Positions 41,289 through 49,597 of a stretch of 53,473 bases of DNA are shown in pieces (position 1 is the stretch's first letter; every line of letters starts with the position of its first letter). A model generated the notes under the pieces. The model was not told the origin of the DNA. It worked only from the letters and a program-made list of their open reading frames with translations, and did no database searches. Origin of the DNA: a virus; IMG/VR virus record IMGVR_UViG_3300012359_000030, positions 1-53,473 of that record. The stretch is one strand, 5' to 3'. Made by a program: the position numbers and the translations under genes.

Positions 41289-42734
41289 ATGAAATCAGAT
41301 ACTAAAGACAAGAAAATTATCATCCACCAGACGAAGACGCTCTCGTTACGGATCGTCAAGCCACAGTCTATTCCCATGGAAGAATTTACCGATCTAGTGC
41401 GTTATCATCAAATGATAATCTTTCCTGTCTACAACAATGGAGCAATAGATTTATATAAAAAGCTTTTCAAAGCAAAAATCCAAAAAGGCAACGAGGCTCG
41501 GGCGATTAAATACTTCATGAATAAGATAGTATATGCTCCTATTGCCAACACAGTGAAAAATTCCTATATTGCCCTTGGGTATTCCACTAAAATGCAGAGT
41601 TCTTTTTCAGGAAAGCGATTATGGGATTTGCGTTTTGGAGAGGCTACACCGCCCACGATTAAAGCAGACTTTCCCCTTCCTTTCTATAATCAATCAGGAT
41701 TCAAGGTTTCGTCGGAAAATGGAGAATTTATAATTGGCATTCCCTTTGGTCAATATACAAAAAAAACTGTTTCTGATATCGAAAAAAAAACTTCCTTTGC
41801 ATGGGATAAATTTACCCTTGAAGACACCACGAAAAAGACTTTAATAGAACTTCTCCTATCTACAAAAACCAGAAAAATGAATGAAGGCTGGAAGAACAAC
41901 GAAGGGACCGAAGCCGAAATCAAGCGGGTAATGGACGGGACATATCAGGTTACAAGCCTTGAAATACTTCAAAGGGATGATAGTTGGTTTGTGAATTTCA
42001 ATATTGCTTATGACTCATTAAAAAAACAGCCTGATAGAGATAAGATTGCGGGTATTCATATGGGAATTACCCGTCCATTAACTGCCGTTATTTATAACAA
42101 TAAATATAGAGCGCTATCTATCTATCCCAATACCGTCATGCATCTTACCCAAAAACAACTCGCGAGAATTAAAGAACAACGCACCAACAGCAAATATGCT
42201 ACAGGAGGACATGGTAGGAATGCGAAAGTCACCGGAACCGATACCTTATCAGAAGCTTACCGTCAGAGGCGGAAAAAGATAATTGAGGATTGGATCGCTT
42301 CAATAGTGAAATTTGCTATAAATAATGAGATAGGAACTATCTATCTCGAAGACATTTCAAACACTAACTCATTCTTTGCAGCACGTGAGCAAAAACTGAT
42401 CTATCTCGAAGACATTTCAAACACTAACTCATTCCTATCCACCTACAAATATCCTATATCAGCCATTTCCGATACACTTCAGCACAAACTCGAAGAAAAA
42501 GCTATACAGGTAATCCGTAAAAAAGCATATTACGTCAACCAGATTTGTTCTCTCTGCGGTCACTATAATAAAGGATTCACTTACCAGTTCAGAAGAAAAA
42601 ATAAATTCCCGAAAATGAAATGTCAAGGCTGTCTGGAAGCAACTTCTACCGAATTTAATGCGGCAGCAAATGTAGCCAATCCTGATTATGAAAAATTACT
42701 CATCAAACACGGACTTTTACAACTAAAGAAATAA
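41289..42734 (+). CDS. Compact Cas12f/TnpB-like effector with altered RuvC site
   Basis: 481 residues from the ATG at 41289; the upstream frame to 41238 lies inside the promoter. N-terminal ~240 residues are the recognition/wedge region. The C-terminal half is a RuvC nuclease with a Cys4 zinc finger (C420, C423, C445, C448). The RuvC-I motif reads GIHMGITRP, where the family has GIDxG, so the catalytic Asp is His (H257). RuvC-II is IYLEDISN, present twice (E354 and E374) by a 60-bp direct repeat. RuvC-III is STEFNAAANV with Glu (E455) where the family has Asp. A GHGRNAK block matches the region before the helix of compact Cas12 proteins. Size and architecture fit Cas12f/V-U/TnpB. Nuclease activity is doubtful; RNA-guided DNA binding is the inferred role. 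Confidence 0.8.
   Translation: MKSDTKDKKIIIHQTKTLSLRIVKPQSIPMEEFTDLVRYHQMIIFPVYNNGAIDLYKKLFKAKIQKGNEARAIKYFMNKIVYAPIANTVKNSYIALGYSTKMQSSFSGKRLWDLRFGEATPPTIKADFPLPFYNQSGFKVSSENGEFIIGIPFGQYTKKTVSDIEKKTSFAWDKFTLEDTTKKTLIELLLSTKTRKMNEGWKNNEGTEAEIKRVMDGTYQVTSLEILQRDDSWFVNFNIAYDSLKKQPDRDKIAGIHMGITRPLTAVIYNNKYRALSIYPNTVMHLTQKQLARIKEQRTNSKYATGGHGRNAKVTGTDTLSEAYRQRRKKIIEDWIASIVKFAINNEIGTIYLEDISNTNSFFAAREQKLIYLEDISNTNSFLSTYKYPISAISDTLQHKLEEKAIQVIRKKAYYVNQICSLCGHYNKGFTYQFRRKNKFPKMKCQGCLEATSTEFNAAANVANPDYEKLLIKHGLLQLKK
42341..42434. repeat. 34-bp direct repeat, 60-bp period, in the effector gene
   Basis: A 34-bp segment at 42341-42374 is repeated exactly at 42401-42434. Period 60 bp, so the frame is kept and 20 residues are inserted. 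It covers the RuvC-II motif. Confidence 0.9.
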
Positions 42735-42744
42735 TTTTTCCAGC

Positions 42745-43010
42745 TTAATTATCGATGCCGTAAGGTCGATAGATAATTCGGTGAAATCCCGATAGGTAAG
42801 CCCGCAATTCGCGGATACGCCTGTAAGCACAAGTCGTCAGACTGAACGGATCGGCGTATCTATCACGCCCTATGGTGAGTTCATTAGGATACATGACTTT
42901 GAGAGGGTAATATATATAACACTAGATCCCATTCTCCTAGTTTTCCTATGGATCTCACTAAGATTGATACTAAATGAATTGTAGACTACATTCATATAAT
43001 TGAATGTAAG
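42745..43010 (+). ncRNA. Structured RNA with anti-repeat (tracrRNA candidate)
   Basis: Starts right after the effector stop. Hairpins: AATTATC/GATAATT (42747-42753, 42772-42778, with a CC-GTAA-GG tip), CCGC/GCGG (42802-42814), an 8-bp perfect closing stem GATACGCC/GGCGTATC (42814-42821, 42853-42860) enclosing AGTC/GACT, TCAC/GTGA, and AGATCC/GGATCT (42924-42955). Then AATGAATTGTAGAC (42972-42985) matches the reverse complement of the CRISPR repeat start (AATGAGTTGTAGAC) at 13 of 14 bases. A hairpin CATTCA/TGAATG follows. This is the layout of tracrRNA in compact Cas12 loci; a TnpB-like guide RNA scaffold is the alternative. Confidence 0.72.
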
Positions 43011-43113
43011 TAGATCATAATACTTCAGGTGTTCGCAAAAATGTTATGGCTAAGAAGACGAGAAGTGATTCTGTCCACTATTACGATTATCTTGCTATAT
43101 CAATATGTAGACG

Positions 43114-43512
43114 GTCTACAACTCATTGATAGAAATCAATGAGTTAGACAGAAAGTGTGCTGTGGGTAGTTTCAGTCTACAACTCATTGATAGAAATCAA
43201 TGAGTTAGACATAAAATTGAATCTGCATTTAAGTTAAGTCTACAACTCATTGATAGAAATCAATGAGTTAGACGGATATGATGCAAACTTTAAGAGGATA
43301 GTCTACAACTCATTGATAGAAATCAATGAGTTAGACATTGTGAGTGAAGAGTTTTCCTAGTCTGTCTACAACTCATTGATAGAAATCAATGAGTTAGACA
43401 AAAAGCAAATAGCTTTACTTACCAGTCTACAACTCATTGATAGAAATCAATGAGTTAGACGCGACGTGGTTTTCAGCGTCGATTCTCCATGTCTACAACT
43501 CATTGATAGAAA
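43114..43512 (+). CRISPR. CRISPR array, 6 complete repeats + 1 truncated
   Basis: Repeats of 36 bp begin at 43114, 43175, 43238, 43301, 43364 and 43425, all identical; a seventh (43491) keeps about 22 bases and then decays, marking the trailer end on the cas4 side. Spacers are 25, 27, 27, 27, 25 and 30 nt. Each repeat begins GTCTAC and ends TTAGAC, and its two halves (GTCTA plus ACTCATTGAT, with a CA bulge) pair perfectly around an AGAA loop, so each repeat is almost one complete hairpin. The ~100 bp before it (43011-43113) is the leader. Confidence 0.97.
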
Positions 43513-43533
43513 ATCTAAAAATTAAAATAAACT

Positions 43534-44082
43534 ATGGACGACTATATATCCTTTTCTCAGTTGAATGATTTTTTATATTCGCCTTTGTCACTATATTTGC
43601 ATGAATGTTATAAAACATATCATACACAAATGTACGATGATATACCTCAAGTCGCAGGGAAAAAAGCTCATGCTACTATAGACAATAACCAATATAAGAA
43701 AAAACATTGGATTACCGGCATGTGGTTATGCTCGCCTATATTGCGCCTTTATGGAAGAGCCGATTTGTATAATGATTTCACAGGGGAATTAGTAGAAAGG
43801 AAAAGAAAGATTGCATATATCTACGAAGGCTATAAAATGCAGATATGGGGACAATATTATTGCCTCGTTGAGATGGGATATTCTGTTTCAGGTATATCTC
43901 TGCATTCGCTTATCGATAATTCCCGATATTCTTTAGGCATTCCTACAGAAGATAATATCCATCAATTAAAAGATCTTATAAATAGAATGCGAATATATAC
44001 ACCAACATTTGACGTTCTAGAGGAAGAAAATGAGAAATCCTCAAATTCTATTTATGCAGCACTCCTGCCGACAAAGAAATAA
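43534..44082 (+). CDS. cas4: Cas4-like RecB nuclease lacking the Fe-S cysteines
   Basis: 182 residues with the RecB/PD-(D/E)XK order: H46 (GKKAHATID), D77 (LYGRADLYND), E88 and K90 (ELVERKRK), and a Gln-Tyr motif (YKMQIWGQYYCLVEMG). Cas4 trims prespacers and helps select PAM side. The usual four Cys of the Fe-S cluster are not present: only C25, C66 and C110 occur, and the C-terminal CxxC...C segment is missing (ends NSIYAALLPTKK). So it is a cluster-less, slightly short Cas4. Starts 22 bp after the last repeat. Confidence 0.75.
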   Translation: MDDYISFSQLNDFLYSPLSLYLHECYKTYHTQMYDDIPQVAGKKAHATIDNNQYKKKHWITGMWLCSPILRLYGRADLYNDFTGELVERKRKIAYIYEGYKMQIWGQYYCLVEMGYSVSGISLHSLIDNSRYSLGIPTEDNIHQLKDLINRMRIYTPTFDVLEEENEKSSNSIYAALLPTKK

Positions 44083-44085
44083 ACT

Positions 44086-45057
44086 ATGCTAACTCCATCA
44101 GATATTCACCATCGCAAATTGTTATTAATCATGCCAAAAGAAAAATTAGACGTAGCCTTGCAATTGCAGATGGGAACCTTATTATATAAGGTTGACGATA
44201 AAAATATCGATAAAATCCCACTACATAGCCTACTCGCTATATTTTTTTATGGCAAATGTACTATATCTTCAGAGTTACTGAAAGAATTCGCTTCACATGC
44301 AGTTTCCATATTTTTCCTCAATACGAATTTTGAATTGCATACCAGTTTCATAGCAGAAACAAAGGCGAATTATCTACTTCGCCAAAAACAATACTATCTA
44401 ACGGAAGATCAAGAGCTTACGCTTGCACGACAACTGATTCAGTATAAGATTAAAAATCAATATAATACATTAACATATTTTAAGAAAGAATTATTTTCTG
44501 AACCTGATATTTCCTTAATGAACGATGCTCAATCAATTCTCGGGATAGAAGGTTCTACTAGCTCGCTCTATTTTTCCAGACTCTTTGACTCTATGAATTG
44601 GTACAAACGCCTGCCGCAAGCAAAGCCGGATGAAATTAATATACTTATGGACATTGGATATACTATGCTTTTTAATTTAACTGATGCTATGCTTTCTCTT
44701 TTTGGCTTCGATACCTACAAAGGATTCTATCACAAGTTATTTTTCGCCCGGAAGTCTTTGGCATGTGATCTTATGGAACCAGCCAGACCGATTATAGATG
44801 CCGCGATTGTCACTATGTATCGGCATAATATATTTCAATTAAAAGACTTTGAAGTGAAAAATAAGAGTTATCAATTCGCCGGAGGCTGGAAAACACGACA
44901 GAAATATGCCTCTTATTTCGTCAGGACACTTTCTCAATATAAAGAAGAATTATTCCTCTATATCCGCCAATATTATTTTTCTATGGCTAATCCCGAGAAA
45001 TACCAGTTTCAAAATATCCAAATTGACTTTGCGAAGCTCCCGCAATCACTAGAATAA
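44086..45057 (+). CDS. cas1: Cas1 integrase
   Basis: 323 residues; N-terminal beta domain and C-terminal helical domain. Active-site E155 in LGIEGSTSSLYF, H216 in GFYHKLFFARKSLACDLMEPARP with D228/E231 following. All expected metal-binding residues are present, so spacer integration should be possible. Lies 3 bp after cas4 and 1 bp before cas2, an operon. Confidence 0.92.
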   Translation: MLTPSDIHHRKLLLIMPKEKLDVALQLQMGTLLYKVDDKNIDKIPLHSLLAIFFYGKCTISSELLKEFASHAVSIFFLNTNFELHTSFIAETKANYLLRQKQYYLTEDQELTLARQLIQYKIKNQYNTLTYFKKELFSEPDISLMNDAQSILGIEGSTSSLYFSRLFDSMNWYKRLPQAKPDEINILMDIGYTMLFNLTDAMLSLFGFDTYKGFYHKLFFARKSLACDLMEPARPIIDAAIVTMYRHNIFQLKDFEVKNKSYQFAGGWKTRQKYASYFVRTLSQYKEELFLYIRQYYFSMANPEKYQFQNIQIDFAKLPQSLE

Positions 45058-45058
45058 T

Positions 45059-45340
45059 ATGCTACTCATCTCCTATGACATATCCAAAACAAAAACCAGA
45101 ACCAAATTTGCCAAATTCCTTGAGAAGTATGGTGAGAGAATCCAATATTCTGTGTGGAGGGTAGAAAATAGCCCGCGTTTGTTGCGGATCATTCAGACAG
45201 AAATCAAGCAGACATTCTCCAAGCTATTTAAGGCGACAGATAGTGTCTATATCTATCATATCTGTGAAGGTTGTGAGAAAAAAGCCATAAAATTCGGCTT
45301 CGCGAAGCATGAAGATAAGGATGTTATCATTTTGAGTTGA
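45059..45340 (+). CDS. cas2: Cas2
   Basis: 93 residues of the ferredoxin-fold Cas2 family: LLISYDISKTKTRTKFAKFL (with D7) and YGERIQYSVWRVEN. It bridges Cas1 dimers in spacer acquisition. Overall size and motifs are normal. Confidence 0.92.
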   Translation: MLLISYDISKTKTRTKFAKFLEKYGERIQYSVWRVENSPRLLRIIQTEIKQTFSKLFKATDSVYIYHICEGCEKKAIKFGFAKHEDKDVIILS

Positions 45341-45356
45341 TAATATACTATATCTA

Positions 45357-45386
45357 TTGACATAGTACTATAGTATATGATATAGT
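45357..45386 (+). promoter_or_regulatory. Promoter for the 27-aa membrane peptide
   Basis: TTGACA (45357-45362), 18-nt spacer, TATAGT (45381-45386). Start predicted at the ATG (45393). The TATAG-TATATGATATAG region resembles a degenerate TATATGCTATA motif. Confidence 0.6.
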
Positions 45387-45392
45387 GATTCG

Positions 45393-45476
45393 ATGTTAAT
45401 GTTTGGTATAATAATGATTGTCTATACTATTCTATTCGTCATCGTATCTTTCGTGCTTGAGATGCTATTGGGATAA
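45393..45476 (+). CDS. 27-aa membrane peptide after cas2
   Basis: Almost wholly hydrophobic (FGIIMIVYTILFVIVSFVL). No ribosome site; its promoter places the start at the ATG (leaderless). It ends 12 bp inside the opposing gene. Might be a toxin-like or stress peptide, but nothing confirms this. Confidence 0.4.
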   Translation: MLMFGIIMIVYTILFVIVSFVLEMLLG

Positions 45477-47333
45477 TGATTGGGAAACAGATTGTTTTAT
45501 ACCCAATTGTTGCAATGCCTTTCCTACTTCAGTCATTACTCTTTTTGTTCCTTTAGCTTCGATGAACTGTGCTACTTTCTCTTGAACTCCCGGATCATTA
45601 AGCAGTTTTTCTGTTGCATTTCTGGCTCCCATACCGATTAACCATGCCCCCGATCCAGATCCCACTATGCCGAGATTAGTTAATGCATTAAGAAGTGCAT
45701 ATCCCCCCATTCCTGCTCCCAATCCTGCTATATTGGATACCATGTTTAATGTTGCGTTTGTTGGTTTTTTATTTCTCGCGAGTTCTTTTTGAAGTGCTAT
45801 ATCCTCAGCGGTTGTTCCTGCGGGAGGAACCCTCGAATCTTTAGCATCCTGAAGATTACTACGAATATCTGAGAGTTGATATGATTCCTGATTCAGTGAC
45901 TTTATAGTATCTGGATTTCCCGATTTTTGTTCAATATAATTCTTCAAATCCATATATGTTTTGTTATAAACACTCGAACTATTCTTGCTATCCCATTTAT
46001 CTCCAATAGCTTCTTTGAGAGCGTTTACTAATTTTAGGCTTCCTGGATATTTGCCTTGAATAAAATCTTGCAAAGATTGAGGTGTATATCCTCCTTTTGA
46101 TGCTCCTTTAGTATTCGCAATAGGTCCTTGATATTTTGAGATCCTAACCTTTGCTTCATTTGGATCGACTAAATCACCTGTCCGCTTATCTATAAAGCCA
46201 GTAATATCGCTTCCTGTTTCGCCTCCTATAGGGATCAGTCCTGCTTTATCATAAATTGCCGGGGTAAATTTGGGTACTTTAATTTCGTTCGATGCACCCG
46301 TTGTCGCGCCAATGAATTTGAGATTACTCTCTGCGTTAGTTCTTATGGTAGATAAGAAATTATCATATGCCTGATTTACTGCTTTTGTATCTCTGGGGTT
46401 CAGATTATAGGTATTCACAAGATTATTTTTTATCATTGTTTGTATATCCTCAGGCGGAATCTTAATATTATCCGGCAAAGCATTCATAAGATCTTGACGC
46501 ACCTGTTGTGCTTTTGCTGACCGTTTATCCAAAGCATCATTTATTGCTTGTGTATCAAATGTCACTTTTGGATGAGATTGCTTTTTTTCATCTATATGGG
46601 AAACTGGTAATATTCCCTCATTAGTCGCATAATCAGTATTATAATGTCCGACTAGGTTGTCTGCCGCATTTCTCCAGCCAAGTTGTTCTACTTTTGTAGG
46701 TACATCCTGAATACGCTGTTTTATTGCCTGCGTTGTTTTATTTACCAAATCCTTACCTGCACCAGCAAGTATATCTCCAAATCCGGGAATTACAGTATTT
46801 AATCCTCCCGTTAATAACGCCTGCCCTGTCATCTGTGCGGGATCAACTTGTCCATTATTTTGAAATAAATCCTCCACTGCTCCGACTCCTGTGCCTGTTA
46901 TAAATCTCTTCGGAATAGATGCTACGGCTTTTTTTACTCCGCCGCCAATTGTCTTCATTGTTGCTTCTGCTTCTGGCTTTACAGCTTCCCCTCCCGGCAA
47001 TAATCCATAAAGCCCCTGTTCACCGGCTTGTTTATATACTATTGGATCTTTGAAAGGGTTTTGTTTTAGTGCCATATCATTAGATATCTGCGGAATTGGC
47101 CCGCCAATAGCACCACCTCCAACCATTCCCGCTCTTATTGCCAGAGGATTACCGGCTGTAAGAAATCCTGCTAACGTCCCCAATCCCAGACTACCCAATG
47201 TTCCAGTGACGTTAGATATACCTTCAGTTGTAGGTGGTCCATATTGCAATGGATTAGATAATTGAGCCGAAGGAGCTTGCAGGTGTTCTTTTGCGCCCTG
47301 GTATAGTTGTTGTAGTTGTTGATTTTTATCCAT
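45465..47333 (-). CDS. Large internal/ejection-type virion protein (622 aa)
   Basis: 622 residues: Gln/Ala/Gly-rich helices, hydrophobic glycine segments (GTLGSLGLGTLAGFLTAG near 45; LGAGMGGYALLNALTNLG near 550) and long Lys/Asp-rich helical stretches. Hydrophobic patches in a large soluble-type protein fit ejection proteins that form a channel across the host envelope. Not matched to a named family. Start overlaps nothing; 2 bp gap to the previous gene. Confidence 0.5.
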   Translation of the reverse strand: MDKNQQLQQLYQGAKEHLQAPSAQLSNPLQYGPPTTEGISNVTGTLGSLGLGTLAGFLTAGNPLAIRAGMVGGGAIGGPIPQISNDMALKQNPFKDPIVYKQAGEQGLYGLLPGGEAVKPEAEATMKTIGGGVKKAVASIPKRFITGTGVGAVEDLFQNNGQVDPAQMTGQALLTGGLNTVIPGFGDILAGAGKDLVNKTTQAIKQRIQDVPTKVEQLGWRNAADNLVGHYNTDYATNEGILPVSHIDEKKQSHPKVTFDTQAINDALDKRSAKAQQVRQDLMNALPDNIKIPPEDIQTMIKNNLVNTYNLNPRDTKAVNQAYDNFLSTIRTNAESNLKFIGATTGASNEIKVPKFTPAIYDKAGLIPIGGETGSDITGFIDKRTGDLVDPNEAKVRISKYQGPIANTKGASKGGYTPQSLQDFIQGKYPGSLKLVNALKEAIGDKWDSKNSSSVYNKTYMDLKNYIEQKSGNPDTIKSLNQESYQLSDIRSNLQDAKDSRVPPAGTTAEDIALQKELARNKKPTNATLNMVSNIAGLGAGMGGYALLNALTNLGIVGSGSGAWLIGMGARNATEKLLNDPGVQEKVAQFIEAKGTKRVMTEVGKALQQLGIKQSVSQSLSQ

Positions 47334-47335
47334 AA

Positions 47336-48451
47336 TTATTTAACTGTATATCCTGCATATACTAAAGATTTTTTAATCACATCATCCGCTTCCCCTTGTG
47401 ATCTTCCATAGGTTACGATTTCATCAGGGGAAAGCGTAGGCTTTCTCCCGAAGAATCCGCTATCATCAGTCACAGTCCATACTCCTGTACCTCCTTTATC
47501 AACTTTCCACTGGACAACTCCCTTTGGTGATTTTGATGATGTAACTTTATATTGTTTCATTGGATCATTAGGTTTATAGATATTGGGCTTTCCCGAAGTC
47601 ACGTCTCCATTACCTCCAAACATGCTTCTGTCTTGCCCTTGTAATTTATATATCAAGTCCATATCATAACCTGCTGCCGCGAGAGCATTTTTCTGGGTAT
47701 TCATGAAATACCATAATCCGTCATATGTTGCAGGTTTACCACTTTTTTGTTGTTGGGCTACATAAGCATCTTTCATCTGTTGATAGGCATCGGCTGACTT
47801 TAGATCTGATCCCACTCCCGTACCCGATCTCGCATTCGCCTTATCCTCTGCATCCTGTTTTAACTGCATAATCTTGAATACCGAATCCAGGGCACTCTGC
47901 GCTCCCTGCGTGTCAGATTTATATTGTCCTACTCTCGAACCAAATTCTTTACCCATGCCGCCGAGTAATGTAGTTAATAAGTTCGCAATATTATTCCCCT
48001 GATCTATCTGCGCTGTGTAGGCATATTTCGGGTTCGGGTTATAGATTCCAGACGATGCAGGCAATCCGGCCGAGCCTACAGTCATCCCTAGCGGAGAAGC
48101 ATCTACTCTGCCAAATGATGCGGCATCTGTCGGAGTACCCGGATTCTGACCCTGAAACTTCGGACTAAGCACTGATGAGTCATATTCGAACAATTGCTTT
48201 GCCAGATCATCATAATTTGACTGCATTGCTGGCAAATTAGAATTGGTGATATATTGTTGCCGTTTATCAGGAGTTCCCTGATTAACGAGAGTTTGATTTG
48301 CTGCTGAGTAAGACTGATTTAATTGCTGGTCTGATGGATATGCAGTTGCAGGACTTCCCGGAGGGGGCTGAGTATTTGCCGCATTCGGCTGACCTTGGGC
48401 TAGTTGCTGCCCTTGGGGTGTGTTGCCTGTTGATGGTGTGTAAGTATTCAT
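47336..48451 (-). CDS. Internal virion/ejection-like protein (371 aa)
   Basis: N-terminal ~100 residues are Pro/Gln/Asn/Ala-rich low complexity; the rest is a Tyr/Asp/Lys-rich region with no enzyme motif. Position between other virion genes and composition suggest a head-internal or tail protein. Confidence 0.45.
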   Translation of the reverse strand: MNTYTPSTGNTPQGQQLAQGQPNAANTQPPPGSPATAYPSDQQLNQSYSAANQTLVNQGTPDKRQQYITNSNLPAMQSNYDDLAKQLFEYDSSVLSPKFQGQNPGTPTDAASFGRVDASPLGMTVGSAGLPASSGIYNPNPKYAYTAQIDQGNNIANLLTTLLGGMGKEFGSRVGQYKSDTQGAQSALDSVFKIMQLKQDAEDKANARSGTGVGSDLKSADAYQQMKDAYVAQQQKSGKPATYDGLWYFMNTQKNALAAAGYDMDLIYKLQGQDRSMFGGNGDVTSGKPNIYKPNDPMKQYKVTSSKSPKGVVQWKVDKGGTGVWTVTDDSGFFGRKPTLSPDEIVTYGRSQGEADDVIKKSLVYAGYTVK

Positions 48452-48470
48452 ATGTCTATTATCTCATTCG

Positions 48471-49409
48471 TTAGCCATTTCCAGAATTTACGAAATTCGT
48501 CTGTTGTTCTTTTTGTAACTCATTTTCCATTTGAGAGCCGACTGCTCTTGTCCCCGTTGATGCCAATCCTGAAGAGATGTTATTAATATCCTGACTTCTT
48601 TGACCAGCCAGCTCTTCTTGCGTCTTTTGAAGATCTCTAGTCTGTTGCTCGCTTCCTCTTACCAATTCCTGTTCGGCAGTTCCGAGCTGCGATCTATCTA
48701 CATTGGAACCGGACAATGCTTTAGCCAGTTGATCGGCAGGCAAATTAGGGTCGATTCCCGCGGGAAGATTAGTATATTGCTTGAGTTTGATTCCCGCCTG
48801 TTCGATTGGTAGCGTTGCTGCCCGTTGCTGTGCTTCCTGTTTCAATTTTTGTGCCATTTGGAGTTGCGCGAGTTCATAGCCTCCTCTTCCCATATTCGGA
48901 TCAGCAGGGTTCACTACCCGGGATGTGGTATCAAATGTTCCTCCTGCGGGAGTATTAAGGTCGGTATTTGAAGTGATATCGGTAGGCTTTAGCACGTTGT
49001 ATGACCCGTCGGGATTATTCTGGTAAACAGCCATGCCTCTATTATTGAGAGTATCTATTGCTTTCTCCTGATCTTGCAGGTTCGTTATTCCCAGCTGCGC
49101 GAGTGTACTTCTGAGATCATCGGTCTGTTGTTTTTGTGTCTGAGCGAATTGAATTTTTTGATCCCGTACTCCTTTAGCATAATCTTCATGCAGCATTTGT
49201 GTCGCGCGGGTGAAATCCCCGTTCGCTTCTTTTGCCAGTTGAAGATAATATGGTTGAAGCGTGTTGTATATCTGTTCACGAATCGAAGCCAGATCAGGAG
49301 CAGCCAAAGGTGTGAAGCCACCACCCCCGCCACTCCCATGAGTAGCTGCATAGTAGTTATCATCCCAGACTCCCGTAGTCGGATTAATATGTGGATCAAG
49401 TGTACTCAT
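48471..49409 (-). CDS. Helical virion protein (312 aa)
   Basis: Low-complexity helical Gln/Ala-rich protein, with a Gly-rich start (AATHGSGGGGGFTPLAAPD). Third in the row of internal-type proteins. Start overlaps the stop of the 49406 gene (ATGA). Confidence 0.45.
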   Translation of the reverse strand: MSTLDPHINPTTGVWDDNYYAATHGSGGGGGFTPLAAPDLASIREQIYNTLQPYYLQLAKEANGDFTRATQMLHEDYAKGVRDQKIQFAQTQKQQTDDLRSTLAQLGITNLQDQEKAIDTLNNRGMAVYQNNPDGSYNVLKPTDITSNTDLNTPAGGTFDTTSRVVNPADPNMGRGGYELAQLQMAQKLKQEAQQRAATLPIEQAGIKLKQYTNLPAGIDPNLPADQLAKALSGSNVDRSQLGTAEQELVRGSEQQTRDLQKTQEELAGQRSQDINNISSGLASTGTRAVGSQMENELQKEQQTNFVNSGNG

Positions 49410-49597
49410 ATATGTTTTGTATTACATTCATTCATAATTTCTTTTTCACATAATAGGCAATATTTATTAAATTTCGATTCGCCATTCATAGATCTTGCTG
49501 TCTCTATGTACCATTCGTTGTCTTTCATATCTTTTCTCGGATGGAGAATTATCCTCCTCCCTTCGAAATATCCATTATCTATTACTCCAAATTTCAT
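49406..49597 (-). CDS. Small hypothetical protein (63 aa)
   Basis: 63 residues; basic start, CLLCEKEIMNEC suggests a Zn-binding Cys pair. ATGA-coupled at both ends to virion genes. Confidence 0.5.
   Translation of the reverse strand: MKFGVIDNGYFEGRRIILHPRKDMKDNEWYIETARSMNGESKFNKYCLLCEKEIMNECNTKHI

Noticed and set aside
42735-42960. Cobalamin riboswitch-like words (GGTGAAATCCC and GGTAAGCCC)
   Set aside because: Short resemblance only; it lacks the conserved core and lies downstream of the effector, not before a vitamin gene.
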